Assembly: GCA_027405735.1 (NCBI GenBank)
Contig: JAPEHQ010000006.1
Location: 682,001-746,000 of the forward strand
DNA from: Mucor racemosus
Lineage: Eukaryota; Mucoromycota; Mucoromycetes; Mucorales; Mucoraceae
DNA: 64,000 nt
Direction: 5' to 3'
Program-made: the position numbers and the translations under genes
Part shown: one piece after another, positions 23,860-36,957 of the stretch
Layout of the letters: every line of letters starts with the position of its first letter
Numbering within the stretch: position 1 is the first letter of the stretch
The notes under the pieces: model-generated
Databases searched by the model: none
Told to the model about the DNA's origin: nothing
What the model saw: only the letters and a program-made list of their open reading frames with translations

Positions 23860-24490
23860 GAGCATTTTTCCGGTTCTTGATATATTTTTTTAAGCAGAGG
23901 ATGACAAATTTTTTGCTAAAAACTGCTGTGCTATACTCCTTCAAAAATTCCTGTTCGCTAATAAATTCAAAAATGTTATTCGCATATTTACTGTGCATTA
24001 ACTGCAACTTTTAAGTTGGATTTCGAACCATAATTTGATTTTATAAAGTTTTTCCAAAAATATCTAAAACAGCCCGTTCAAAATAGATGAAAAAAGTGGG
24101 TATTTCCATTTTTATTCTTACAACAACTCAGGAAGGCTGAAACTTTACAGATTGAGAGTTTGTAGATATGTAAGATCTTATCTAAAGAAAGAATAACAAT
24201 TAAGTCTAGTAACATTTATCAGGGAGAACGTAATAGGCTTTGTTATTAGAAAAACTAATAATGGTAAAAGAAAGAGCCAAGAGCTTTTAGGTCTTAGTCT
24301 AAAGGACTATTTATAAAAATTTACATTTCAATATGAGTTAGAAATAGAATTGGCTCCAAAATTGGCTGTTTAATATCCTCGAAAACCAACACAGATATGT
24401 GGGTAAGCCCTAGACGTACCTATCAGCATTGTAACAGGAGCTTATTTGGATTCATATTCTTTAACGAGAACTGACAATGTGACATAACCA
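23860..24490 (+). repeat. family A tail module, diverged copy
   Basis: This aligns with 1820-2160, 34490-34850 and 36330-36670. Shared phrases are aagcagag-atgaca, ccttcaaaa-t-c-tgtt, tttgattttataaa and caactcaggaaggctgaa. A displaced end with tgtaacaggagcttatttgg lies near 24432. The following bases to about 24969 hold no gene. A 36-codon frame at 24694-24804 is too short to support. Confidence 0.6.
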
Positions 24491-24969
24491 AGTATCTGAT
24501 AAATTATTCTGCTTAGGGCTACATTTTATTGTATAAATTGAGTAAGTGTTTATATATATCTTGGTAAAGGTAGATTAGGACTGGATAAGGGCTACTTTTA
24601 TAGGTATGATTCAGGATAAGTCATATCTATTATAATGTTGTAATTAGTATTTCTGCGTATATAGATCTAAACTAACATTTATATTAGTAACGTAATGGAT
24701 CAAATTACAGATATGAATTTAGAAGAATATCTATCAAACCATGATGTTCTATATGCAAACCAAACAAGGTTACATTCCATGCGTCTATCATCATGCTATT
24801 ATTGAATCATAGAAGCATGATTTCATTATACCTATATGTTCAACCTGGTTATATTATGATTCACATAATACACTCATCCAATTAGTATACAGTATAAACC
24901 CTCCCTATAAGCTCATAATAAAACGGTAATTTTTTATTTTATTAATTTTATACGTTTTACATTTCGATA

Positions 24970-26390
24970 AATCAAGCAAAAAGTAGGTTTTAGGTGGTTT
25001 CCGATGGTTTTCAGATGGTTTTCGAACTTTTTCGCCCAATATTGAGTCAAGTTACTGTATGTCAAACCCTCAAAGGAGACATACTTCCCGTCTATGTGCC
25101 ATCGATATCGGCCCAAAAATAGAAGAATTAATACTAGAATATAAGTGCATTGGCCTAACATCAATAAAAATTAACCTAAAATTGGTAGTAAAAATGCGCA
25201 TCTAAATTAAGGCGTTAATTTTTTGTATTCACAAAATTGATCCAACTAAACGCTATCTTGCACTTTTTGTTTCAGCAAAAAAAAATATTAATTTTTCGTC
25301 GTGATAATCAAAATGATAGTTCATATTACTGCTTAAAACCTATCATAACTGAGTTCCAAAATTGATTCTTGAAATTGATCAGAAATTGATCAAAAAAATA
25401 AAATCTTTTAATTGTTCATGAACTACAAAATAAGTACACCTAGCGTATTAAATAATTTTTGTATAGATTTAGATTTTTCATCTATCTAAATAAAATTCAG
25501 ATAAATGTTTCACATTAAATTTTACGTAAAATGCGATTGAAATTTTGGAGGTTTTTTGAAGGTATATTTTACTTTTTATAAATAAGTTTCAAATTTAGGT
25601 AATGGAAATAATGCGCAAAAACAGTATCTATCGATCAAGCCATTAACGAATCTTTTAGCTGCATTTTTTGTAGAGAAAACGAGATTTTTGTCCAAGAATT
25701 TTTGAATTCAGAATTTGTGATGAGGGTATACAGGGGGAAAATTGAAGTTAAAAATGGAGGTATCTCTTTGTATACGTTTTTGAGGATATCTCCATGAAAA
25801 ATTAATATTTTGAAAAAAATTAAATTAGATTCAAGAGAGCGCAACAAGATTAATGACATGAATGTAAAAATATGCTGCTCAATTTAACAAATGCTTTGAA
25901 ATCTACTACAAAAATGTCAAAAAAACGAAAAAAAATAAAAATACTCAGAATTTTTTCAAACTTAAATATGTTATAGAGCACTTTAAAACAAGTAAGCTTT
26001 ATTATTTAAGATTGTTAGTATAGCCTAATTTTTTGTAGAGATATGGAGGCTCAAAGTTTTAATTTCTAGCAGTAAGATACGCGTAAAACTCTGAAACATT
26101 AACACTGAAAAATTAATAGCAACTGCAAAAAATAGAATATTTCTGGATACTAATTTCTGGATTAAAGCTGATTATCTCGGGTACATTGGTATATAATTTT
26201 TTCTTGGTATTATTTAATGAAAAAAAAACTTGAGTAGGGATGAAATGTGAGACCCAGTTTTTAATAAAAAAAAAGCAGTGAATTTTACGTGTTTTTGGGT
26301 CTTTCGAGATATGTAAATTAAATTCGAGGGCAGGTATAATGCGATCAATTCATATTTATTTTGTAGTATATATATATAAGTCATACCTTT
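24970..26390 (+). repeat. dispersed repeat family A, copy 4 (core)
   Basis: This matches 13780-15290 and 40855-42390 over the core. It includes the minus-strand frame at 25635-25859 that is shared with other copies and the 3' phrase cccagtttttaat. It is more diverged than copies 1, 2 and 5. Confidence 0.72.
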
Positions 26391-26830
26391 TTCACCTTCA
26401 GATTCGAGTGTACATTTCTATTCTCAAAAGCATTATTTTGAACAAAAAGCTAGCAGGCAAGGTCGAATAGTCAAACGTGAGTACAATTAATACAAAATAT
26501 GGACGAGCAGCCGTTATTTAAAATACTATATATGCAATCAAACGACAACAACAAGATGCTGTTATATCTGCATGTTGCTAGGCTAAATATATTTTGTCCC
26601 ATGCAGAATTAGCGCTCAATTAAAAAAGCCAACGCCTCACAGGTTATTTTCCCTAAAAAAAAAGGACATATTGGACAAGATCCAGTAATAAATCTTATAA
26701 ATTGTGATTAGTGTTGAAAACTAAAGGCTGTGCAATCGATTAATCATTACCACAATATGCAATCAAATTTCAAGATGACATATGTAAAAGGAAATTTTAT
26801 AATAGTTTGGTAAGCATTATTCCTGCCTAG
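26391..26830. other. intergenic, no gene seen
   Basis: An AT-rich stretch before the orphan exon. Splice-like strings occur but do not build a consistent upstream exon. Confidence 0.4.
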
Positions 26831-27061
26831 ATTTTTGATATAGATGAAAGTGAAGTAGTCCTGGAAATCGCACGAAAGGAAGGTATATTTATTTACTCCA
26901 AGCTTTACATACAAGTTGGCAAGCATGAGAATTTGGAGCGTTGGTTGGATCTTTTACAGCTGGGTATATTTGAATATGAAATAGGATACCTTGTAAAGCT
27001 TCATATGGGAGTGCATTCCAGCGATGATGATTTACCGAATCTGGTAAAGATATGGCTATAA
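26831..27061 (+). pseudogene. orphan terminal exon of an unidentified protein
   Basis: An open frame directly follows an acceptor-like cctgcctag and runs 76 codons to TAA at 27059-27061. The translation is strongly protein-like: ESEVVLEIARKEGIFIY, then YIQVGKHENLERWLDLLQLG and YEIGYLVKLHMG, ending in LPNLVKIWL. The pattern of amphipathic helices resembles an alpha-solenoid repeat. I cannot identify the family, and I find no convincing upstream exon: the nearest GT-AG pair would give an intron of about 21 nt. I therefore consider it a remnant or the last exon of a gene whose 5' part is lost. Confidence 0.4.
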
Positions 27062-28645
27062 TATGTAAAAAAAAAAAAATATGAAAAAAAGGTGCACAAA
27101 AAGAATCAAGCTGTTTTCAAGACTTCATTGCTTTTGATCACGAGATATAAATCTCATAGATTGGTGTATATATTTATCACTTGCTGCAGGATAGTTGATT
27201 GAGGCGCATTTTTTGAGCTAAAAAATTATTCTGCGCCTTTTGTATATATAAAGTAGTATTACGTATCGTATCATATGAACACAAAGAAAAACAATAATAT
27301 AGAACTGGATTATGGTTATTGTGGTGTAATGAGAAGTATTTCAGGAACAAAATCGATTTACTAAATAGAAGTATAAATTCAAAATACAACTATTTGTCTT
27401 TAAATAAGTGCTAAAATGCTATTTTAAATGAATCTATTACTATCTTTGGCTATTATTGTGTATTGAGAACTATATTTCTCGCAATAATCCTACAGAAACT
27501 GTAGTTTCAGGACATTTTCAGGTACACCAAGTTTAATCGACGCTTACAATTCTATCGATAAAGCGTATCTTTGAAGAATTTTAAATCTACATAAAAGCAT
27601 AATTAGAGCTATAAATTTGTAGTCAATTGTTTTACTTGTATGTCTAGATTTTATAAATATTTTATTATAACTTTTTACGGAAGAAATGAAGGTTTTGATA
27701 TGATTCATAAATATGCACTGTAAGTAATTTCATGAAAAATAAGAAAGAATAAATATGGCATGTACTCCTTAAAAAAAATATAGGATACACTTTGTGTATT
27801 ACAGTTAATATCATTAATCTCCATGACAAGTCTCATTATCAATTAATAGTAAAAACATATTATTCGATATTTGATCGGGCATCTTTATTACTTGAAAATA
27901 GTTTTAAATGTCCATTTATTACTTCTTTATATCCTCATGCTTCTAAATTCTTCTATTTAGTAATGTTCATAATACCGAGAAAACCGGGGGAAGAACTGTC
28001 TAATTCAAAATTTCATCGGAAAGTGTCAAATATAGTATTATGTTGGTAATAAACAATTGATGATCAAGCTAATAGGAGTGTTCTTCTCATCATAAGTGTA
28101 GCAATCAATGCTCAGGGTAATTAAAGGCTCTTTTTAATATTTCATATTATATAAAGTAATGTATACAAAATTGAATTTGAAATTACACCAAATAAGTTGT
28201 ATATATCATCTAAAAACTGTAATATTTTGACAGCTGTATTATACAGACTCAATGTATTCATACTTATACGAGTTGGATATTTAGGAAGCCTTCAATTCAA
28301 ACACAAGCATACATATAATCTTTATTATTTAGTCGAAATTTTATCTACTAGTATAGCTTTTTCATTCCATACGCTATAAAAACAATTGCCTTTTATGCTT
28401 GGTAATGAGCCATTTGTATACAAATTGATTGTTTCAATTATTAAAGAATACCTAATGTAAAATTTAATCAATACCATTTGTGTCTGCATAACATGTATGT
28501 GATGAAAGAGCACAAAGAAAGCGGCCTTTTTTTTTTATGCTTTACTGGAACAGGTTGGCTTGTTGGTAATATGATGGATATTTCTACCGTCTTCACTAAA
28601 ACTCTCTTCGTTCCCTTCTTCTTTTACACAAACTAATGAATTTAC
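27062..28645. other. gene-poor AT-rich stretch
   Basis: No supportable gene. Short frames (27177-27389 minus, 27792-28049 plus, 28197-28379 plus) have no family resemblance. The last 150 bases would be the upstream region of the Rae1-like gene. Confidence 0.45.
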
Positions 28646-29860
28646 ATGAATTCTGAGGATATAGAAGTAGATTTTTTAACATAATATAATGTACCTATGC
28701 AATAGTGTTAAATTAGTCATGTAGGTAAAATCTCCCCTTAATGACGGTATCTTGGCGCTTCAGTTTTCACCTAAAACAGATTTCTTGGCTGCATTTTCGT
28801 GGGATAACCAAGTAAAGTAATATATACAATACTTATAGCCCTCAAACTAATGTTAAATCGATGAAAATATGTTTTATTCAGGTCCGAGTTTATAATGTTA
28901 ATATTGAAACTAGGGAAACATATTTGAAATTTGCATATCCGCATAAAGCGCCGGTATTAAGTCTAAAATGGTGTTCAGATAGTACTCAAATCATATCTGG
29001 AAGAGCTGATAATATAGGCAGATTACATGATATAAAATCTAGACAAACTACAATCTTCGCTCATCATTAAGCTCCCATTAAATCAATCTTATACCTGGAT
29101 TACAATATGATAGCAACGGGTAGCTGGGATAAAGCTATCAAATATTGGGATATCAGATTACCGACTTCAATTGGCATCATTCACTTACCAGAACGATTGT
29201 ATGCTATGGATGTGTGTGATTCATTATTAGTTGCGGATATAGCAGATAATAAAATCCATTTTGTTGATGTAGGAAACCCAACTGTCATTATGCGGACTAA
29301 TGAATTACCATTGGAAGATCAAATGCGGAAAATTAGATGTTTTCAAGAAGCAGATGAATATGCAACATCATCAGTTGAAGGAAGAGTAGGGATTACATAT
29401 ACAGAAAAAATAGATCAAGAGTAAGACTTTTATTTATATTTGTGTATGCCTTTTGCTGATTTGTTTATATATGTGTGTATTTAGAAAAAGCTTTACTTTC
29501 AAATGTCATCGAATTGAAAATGATATATACGCAGTAAATGATCTTGATTTTCATCCCAGTGAGGAAAGTATGTTATTAACAGAAGGATCAGGCGGAACTG
29601 CCAATACATGGAATAAAGATAAACGGCAGAAATTGAAGGCATATAATAGAATGGAAGGACACATCTCTTGTGCAGTATTTAACAGAGATGGGATTGTTTT
29701 TGCTTATGCAGTTAGTTATGATTGGCCAAAGGTAATTAAAAAGCAGAATTCTCGGGAATATTTACTAAAACAAAAACAAAAAAAAAAGGGGTATAAATTT
29801 GCAACAGATGTTAACAAGATTTATATCCATGATATGGAACTATTTGAATACAAGGATTAA
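28646..29860 (+). pseudogene. Rae1/Gle2-type WD40 mRNA-export factor with a premature stop
   Basis: Rae1 is a seven-bladed WD40 protein that docks on the nucleoporin Nup98 and acts in mRNA export and mitosis. Exons fit at 28646-28666, 28725-28811, 28882-29420 and 29485-29860. Family landmarks are LALQFSPKTDFLAAFSWDNQ followed by VRVYNV, then KAPVLSLKWCSD, IATGSWDKAIKYWDIR, LPERLYAMDV, VEGRVGI, FKCHR, and YAVNDLDFHP near the end. A TAA at 29068-29070 interrupts blade 3, just before the APIKSI segment. The frame is otherwise intact through all introns. A Lys/Gln-rich insert of about 25 residues follows SYDWPK, where Rae1 normally has a short loop. It is either a recent pseudogene, a paralogue under decay, or carries a sequence error at one base. 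Confidence 0.8.
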
Positions 29861-30139
29861 ATAGAATTTATGTCCAAATGACGATTTGTTTGATCTCGCA
29901 CAGACTCAATGAAACAGTTCATCTTAAAATTATTGCTAATTAAAGCAGAATAACGAAAATTTGTAATACAAAAGAAAATAAAGCTGTCTGATGTTGTCAA
30001 AAAGTAGAATGATGAAGAAAGATGTGTTGGTAGGCTGCGTTTCAAAATCAGCAACAACAACATGACACATAGAAAAAGCTTAATAAATAAATTTCATCAT
30101 ATTGGTAACCCCGTGATAATGAGGACCTTTTGAGAGTAA

Positions 30140-30147
30140 TATAAATA
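30140..30147 (+). promoter_or_regulatory. TATA box of the CLC gene
   Basis: TATAAATA lies 80 bp before the preferred ATG at 30227. It precedes the in-frame upstream ATG at 30164 by only 17 bases, which supports the downstream start. Confidence 0.45.
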
Positions 30148-30226
30148 AATGACCTAATTTTTTGTGAAAAATTTCCATTTCTTCATCTTCTTTTTATTTA
30201 TTTATTTTCTCAATTATCATAAATCA

Positions 30227-33200
30227 ATGAGTAAAAATCAACAGGGACCAACCGAAAGGTCTTCTTTATTAGATAGAAGAAGATCTTCTCAAATGCAAAA
30301 TAGGAATTATACAGAAGGAGGTCAAAATCTATCAATACCATTGCCATCTCCATTTAGAGAACAAGAATCAATTACATTTCCTACCACCACTCATGCCATT
30401 ACCCCTTCCCAAGACAGACATAGATTTAAATGGTTTAATAAACGTACTGGATCTTATGATGAAGATAGACAAGATCTGGTCAAAGAAAATACAGGTGTCC
30501 GTGTATGGAGTGAATCATATTCTAGTATAGGTAAATATAATCTACTGATTTGACAGCCAATAATTTCCATTATTGCCATGGTAACTAAATTATTAATTTA
30601 AAAACCAGATTGGATCCATGATAGAATAAAAGAAGGTGTTAGAAGACGTAAATTTCGAGATACTCCAGGTTTAAGAGGTGAATTACTGAAAGCAAATGAT
30701 GCATCACAGGCATGGATCTTGGTGATACTCATTGGGGCTGCTGTTGCTGCGATTGCATGGTTTATTGATGTTGTTCAAGAATGGATGTCTGACCTGAAAG
30801 AAGGTTACTGTACTACCAATTGGAGATTGAATAGTAATTTTTGCTGTTGGGAAAATAAAGGTACACAATAATAACAATAGCAAACGAATAATTTAACGTT
30901 TAATTGCTCATTTATTTATTTATTTCTAATTTAATAGAAGAGGCATGTCATGCTTGGAAGACGTGGCCTCAAGTATTTGGCGTTGAGGGAAAAAGTGCAG
31001 CATATTATACTGCAATGGCCATGTATACTTTATTTGGTGTATGTATTCTGACCATACACTTTTAAGGAGCAAATTCAATTAATCCATGTTTATTATAGTT
31101 GTTATTTTCATTAATTGCTGCATTGATGGTTAAATATACAGCTGAAAAAGTTAATGTTCGCACACCAGCCAAAAGTCGACCATTTTCTAAATCGCCCTCA
31201 ATGACATCTATACCGTATGATGCAGTAGATAATGCTGATCAACAAAATATTTCATCTTTACACAAAGATGAAACCATCGATGCTCCTCAATATGAAACAA
31301 AAAATGCATACTACTGTGCTGGTTCTGGTATTCCTGAAGTTAAGGTTATTTTGGGAGGTTTCGTGATTAAAGGATTTTTGGGTATCAAGACATTAATCGT
31401 CAAAAGCGTTGGAATGGTAATAAATAAAATGCGAATATGAATAAATACTAACATGACAAAAAGATTTTTTCTACATCTGCCGGTTTGAATTGCGGTAAAG
31501 AAGGACCTTTTGTACATTTGGCTTGTTCGGCGGGAAACATTGCATGTCGATTATTTCCAAAATTCAATAAAAATGAGAGTAAAAGAAGAGAAATTCTCAG
31601 TGCAGCTGCTTCTGCAGGTGTAGCTGTTGCTTTTGGTGCACCAATAGGTGGTGTTTTGTTTAGTATGGAAGAAGTGAGCTATTATTTTCCAATGAAGACA
31701 ATGATTCGAAGTTATTGTTGTGCCATGGTAGCTGCTATTGTCCTCAAGGTTAGATCCAATTTAAAAACATGATACATTTTCCCAGAAAACTAAACCTTAA
31801 TATATTTTAGATCACTGACCCATTTGGTACAGGCAAAATTGTATTATTCCAAGTCTCATATGACAAGGAATATCATTTATTTGAGATGGTGCCTTTGCTT
31901 TTGTGTGGTGCATTTGCTGTAATGATTTACTTTTTGCCAAGAAAAAAAATAATTGTTTATAATACTAAACTTTTCATATATTTGTATAGGGCTTCTTTGG
32001 CGCATTTCTAACATATTTTAATATCAAATATCAACATTTCAGAAAGAACACCATTCTAAAGAATTATCCAGTGACTGAAGTATTAGGTATTATGTTAGTA
32101 ACTGCCTTGGTTAGTTATTGGAATCCATTCTCTAGAATGGGTCTCAGCCAATTTGCTTACAATCTATTCTCTGAATGTACACCTACAAATGATAATGGCG
32201 GCCTTTGTGCGTAAGTGTTTACCTTAAATCGATGCAGTATGTATGTATTCTAAAATCAAATTTCCAGTCGTACTGTAGCAGAAATACCTCAATTGCTTTA
32301 CTTGTTGTTGACTACCATGATAATCAAGATGGGCCTTACTATGGTTACATTTGGATGTACCGTTCCTGGAGGCATCTTTTTACCCAGTTTGATCATTGGA
32401 GCTATCACAGGAAGGGTTATAGGTCTAATTATGCAATACTTGACACTAACATATCCAAGTGCGTGGCCTTTTACAGCATGTGCTCAAGATTTTGCAACAC
32501 GTGGAGAGTGTGTCATTCCCGGTGTCTACGCAATCGTTGGCGCTGCTGCTGGTTTAGCTGGCGTAACAAGAACAACTAGTAAGTGTTATTTTGCTGTATC
32601 AAAATGTTGCCTTGTATCTAACATTGTTGCATAGTTTCTCTTGTGGTCATCATGTTCGAATTGACTTATTCTCTAACATATGCACTGGTAAGTTAAAATT
32701 GGATATTTGTTGCATTACATAACTAAAAAGCTGACATATTATTTATCTTCCCATTACATTAACTCTAATTTATTTATATTTGTGTTATTATTTTAGCCTA
32801 TAATGATTGCTGTGATGGTAAATAAAACTGATAATTCTTCTTTACCAAGCATTAATATATATTATTATAGGTTGCAAAATGGATTGCTGATGCCATGTTT
32901 GTTGAAGGAATTTATGATTTATTGATTGAACTCAAGCAATATCCATATCTTGAAGCAAGAAGAGAATACATCCATACAATGACTATTATGAATATCACCG
33001 AATACCTTTCAACTATTGATGTGAACACACCTATTACTATCAGTAAATTGAAACAAAAGCTAAAAATCATTAGTGACATGGGCTATGCTGAAGATGGAGG
33101 ATTTCCTATTTTAAGCGATGGTGATATTTTAGAAGGCTATATTGCTACCAGTGAAGTCAGTTATGGACTGGAACAATTAGAGAAAACTTTAGAACCTACC

Positions 33201-33680
33201 ATGTTTGAAAATGAACTAGGTCAAGTGCCATGTTATTTTAATAGATTTATAAATCATGACACAGCAACTGGTGTTACAGCACATTATGCTAACGCAAGTA
33301 TCATTAACCAAGGTTTAAAGACTCCAGTACGAAACTTGCTTCAAGTAGATGCAGAAAATATGGAAAGCCATCATCATCATCATCAAATAGAATCAGCAAT
33401 TTCATCAAAGCAATCATTGAATGACTTTTCCCAATACATAGACCATGTAATTCATCATATTTTGTGTGTTTTAGTTGATAATGTTTTTTTAATACTAGTT
33501 TATTAATAGGCACCACTTACTATCAATCAAAACGCTTCAATGACGTTATTGATGGACATGTTTACTAAACTTGGTGCAAGATATGTTTGTGTCACTCATT
33601 CAAATGGAAGATATCTGGGTATTATTCATAAACGAAGACTATTGGCTTATTTGAAAGAACTAGATGAGGAGGACGAGTAA
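30227..33680 (+). CDS. CLC-type chloride channel / Cl-/H+ exchanger (Gef1/ClC-3-5 group)
   Basis: This is a CLC family transporter, probably of the Golgi/endosome/vacuole, exchanging chloride for protons. The twelve exons give 906 aa: 30227-30530, 30609-30860, 30938-31038, 31099-31416, 31464-31748, 31811-31918, 31990-32210, 32268-32578, 32635-32687, 32797-32817, 32871-33446 and 33510-33680. All introns are GT-AG and phases agree. Selectivity and gating motifs are present: [14 protein letters not shown] (gating Glu) and [14 protein letters not shown] (with the proton-pathway Glu typical of exchangers). [11 protein letters not shown] and [18 protein letters not shown] (with the conserved Tyr) follow. 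The early DWI...[11 protein letters not shown]...CCW block is typical of ClC-3/4/5 and fungal Gef1. Two CBS-like domains form the C terminus, interrupted by a short His run. I prefer Met 30227 over the in-frame ATG at 30164, because the upstream residues look like translated leader. Confidence 0.94.
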
Positions 33681-34435
33681 CTATCAGTTTATACATGGTT
33701 TTAAGTTTCAGTTTCCTATTGATTATTTATAGTTATTATTTCATTTATAATATATAAAATGGTTGTACCATAGTAATTTTACTTCTAAGTCTATGAGCCA
33801 AATCCTAATTATTTGTTGACTTTTTATCAGCTCGGTCTATTGATCATGGTGATTTTTTTTTTTGTGTCAAATATCTTCTGTTTCACTTCGATTCGGTTCA
33901 CTGAACACAATATGCAATAGAACCAATCTGAAATTGACTTATCAATAGTATGGCAAAACTACAGTGTAATCGCCAACCTTCAAAACGGAGTGTATGGCCT
34001 CCTTTCCTTTAGCTAGCTCTATATGAAAAAGCTAGGCTATATTTATAACTTCCTGAATAAATGCTTCGTATATTGAAGACTAGAAAATATGCCTGATTTA
34101 TTTCTGTGCAATCAAAATCCGATTTTATGAATTGCATAACATTTTTTTAATATGAATTATGCAAAATTATATATACACTAGGAGAGAAGTTTAAAATATA
34201 ATGCTTTAATTATGCATAATAAGGTCCTTTATTATTAATTTCAGTAGTTAACATTGTTATATATACTAGTTTTGGTTGATTTAGTGCTATCTTTAATTTG
34301 AAATGGCCTGCTGAGCCGCTGAGCCACAAAACGTACTAGGAAAAATGGGCACTTGATCCCTACGATTTAACTAGTAAATCAATGGGTTGCTAAAATAAAT
34401 ATCTGGATACTGTTACAGCTATGGCATATACTTTG
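33681..34435. other. intergenic, no gene seen
   Basis: The 3' flank of the CLC gene, then AT-rich sequence up to the next family A copy. No gene or RNA is supported. Confidence 0.5.
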
Positions 34436-34439
34436 GAAT

Positions 34440-36720
34440 TTGCAGCTCATTTGGATCAATATTCATTAATTTGAAGCATTTTTCCAGTTACTAAATTTCT
34501 TTCAAGTAGAAAAAAAGACTTTTTCTTTCAAAAACGTGCCCAAAAATTCTTCAAAAACAGCTGTTGGGTAATGAAATCAAGATATGTTCTTCCTACATCT
34601 ATTGTGCATTAAGTGCAATTTCAAAATTCAATTTTGAATTATTATTTGATTTTATAAAATTTTTCAAAGAATATCTGAAACAATGCATACAAAATAGTTT
34701 AAACACGTACGAGCTTTTATTTCTCCATTTCCACAGCAACTCAGGAGGGCTAAACTTTTTTGCAATTATGTTGGTCAACATCAGAAGTAGCTGCTATTGC
34801 AACAGAAAATTATTTGGATCCATATTCGTTGAAAACTGGTGAGTTTACTGACCTTAGTAGGCGTAAATAGCAGGTAACCAACTTGTTGTTCAAACTTGCC
34901 AAATGCACAATGACCTATGGAAGCTGGTATTATCCGAGATACTTCTAATGCCTATTTATATCTGTATTCATGAAGAGTACCAGATTACTTGGATAGGTAT
35001 TCATAGAGATTGTATTCAAATTGTTTTCAATAAAATGCGCAGCAGTAAACTATAGGTGTATTTTGGTGATGGGCTTTTTCGATACACAATTTAGGTTGTT
35101 GTGGAAGTTGCCCTTTGTGGTCAGCATGTCAAATATGCGCACCTACTTGCATGTAACATTGGAATTTATTAGGATTGAAGTTCGTCGAGATAGGGTCTTT
35201 GCTGTTGCGTTGTCGCGTTGTTGGTTTTTTACAACTGTAAAAATAGGTTCCAGATGGCTCTCAAGTGGTGTTTGAATGGTTTTGCCCAATATTGAGTCGA
35301 ATTACGTGAAGTCTTTACAAAAAATGTACCTTGTACCTTTATGGACCATTGATATTTATCCAAAAATAGACGAGTTAATACCAGAATATAAGTACACTAC
35401 TGGCCTAACATGAACGACCAAAATGAGACCTAGAATCAATTGTGACACATTCAGCACCTAAATCGTTATGAGGTGTTACTTTTTTGTATCCACAAGGTAG
35501 ATTCAACTACAAGCTATCTTGCATTTTTTATTTCAGCGAAAAATATTGATTTTTTGTCGAGATAATCAAAATAGTAGTTCATATTACAGCTTAAAATTTA
35601 TCATAGCTGAGTTCCAAAATGGATCTGTAAAATCGATCAGAAAATGATGAAAAAAACAAAATCGTCTAATAGCTCATGAACTGCAAAGTAAGTCGATCTA
35701 GTGTATTAAATAGTTTCTATAGAGTTTTGGATTCTGCACCTATCTAAACAAAATTCAAATAAATTTTTCACGTTAAATTTTGTGTAAAATGCAATTCAAA
35801 TTTTGGAGGTTTTTTAAAGATACACATCACTTTTTATAAATATATTTCAAATATAAAACATTGAGATAATGTGCAGCAATATTAGCTATCGATCTAGCCA
35901 TTGTTGAATCTTTTAGCTACATTTTTCATAGAGAAAGCGAGATTTTTTTCAATTTTTTTTTCAAATTCAGAATTTGGGATAAGGGTATATAAGGAAAAAA
36001 TTGAAGCTAGAAATGAAAGTGTCCCTTGATACATATTTTTGAGTATATCTCCACGAAAAAACAATATTTCGAATAAAACTAAATTGAATCCAAGAGAGCT
36101 CAACAAGCTTGATGAAATGAGTGTAGAAGAAATGCTACTTAATTTAGCGAAAATTTTGAAATCTACTACAGAAATGTCAAAAAATGAAAAAAAATAAAAG
36201 TGCTCAGAATTTTTTTCAAACTTAGATATGTTATAGAGCACTTTAAAATAAGTAAGTTGAATTATCAGAAAATGTTAGTATAGTTTAATTTTTTGTAGAG
36301 ATAAGGAGCCTCAAAGTTTTCGATTTTTCAAGCAGAGTATGACAGGTTTCTGCTTTAAAGTTGTACTTTAATCCTTCAAAAGTAGCTGTTAGCTAGTGAA
36401 ATTAAGGTATGCTATTCATACGTTTATTGCGCATTATGTGCAACTTTAAAATTCAATTTCAAACCATTATTTGATTTTATAAAATCTTTTAAAGAATATA
36501 TTCTTCTGAAACAATTGATACAAAATAGGTTAAACATGTACGAGCTTTTATTTCTCCACTTCCACAGCAACTCGAGGAGGTTGAACCTTCTGCAATTCTG
36601 TAGGTCGACATTAGAAGTACCTGACATTGCAACAGGAGGCCACTTGTTGGATCCATATTCGGCGAGAACTGGGGAGCTTACCGACCTTCTTAGTTAGTGT
36701 GAATAGCAGGGAATCAATCT
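34440..36720 (+). repeat. family A copy 5: core flanked by two direct tail modules
   Basis: The tail module (about 34440-34945) precedes the core (34945-36310), and a second tail module follows (36320-36720). The two tails share cgagcttttatttctcca-ttccacagcaactc and the ggatccatattcg phrases. This is the only copy with tails on both sides, giving an LTR-like or tandem-array arrangement. The minus-strand frame at 35894-36241 is the longest version (115 codons) of the shared frame. The module at 34855-34895 carries the taggcgtaaatagcagg marker. Confidence 0.75.
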
Positions 36721-36957
36721 TGTAGTAAACTACATATATCAGGTTTGTTTAATAATTAAGTTGACCTTAGACAACATCTAAGGTCTAGTAATTTTAAATT
36801 ATAAAAATGTTGAAATATTAAATTGTATCACTGGTACGTCCAAACTAGAAACAAAACCACGAAGACCTTGTTTTAAGATCTTATTACTGTATTGTTAATA
36901 TAATTATGAAATAGTATATATATCACAAAGGTTATGGTAATCCATCACTACGGCCGA

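Noticed and set aside
24694..24804. 36-codon frame MDQITDMNLEEYLSN...
   Set aside because: Too short, no promoter or splice context and no homology I know. It may be chance.
30164..30226. Upstream in-frame ATG of the CLC gene (adds MKNFHFFIFF...)
   Set aside because: It lies only 17 bases beyond the TATA box and the added residues look like a translated T-rich leader. The ATG at 30227 fits better.
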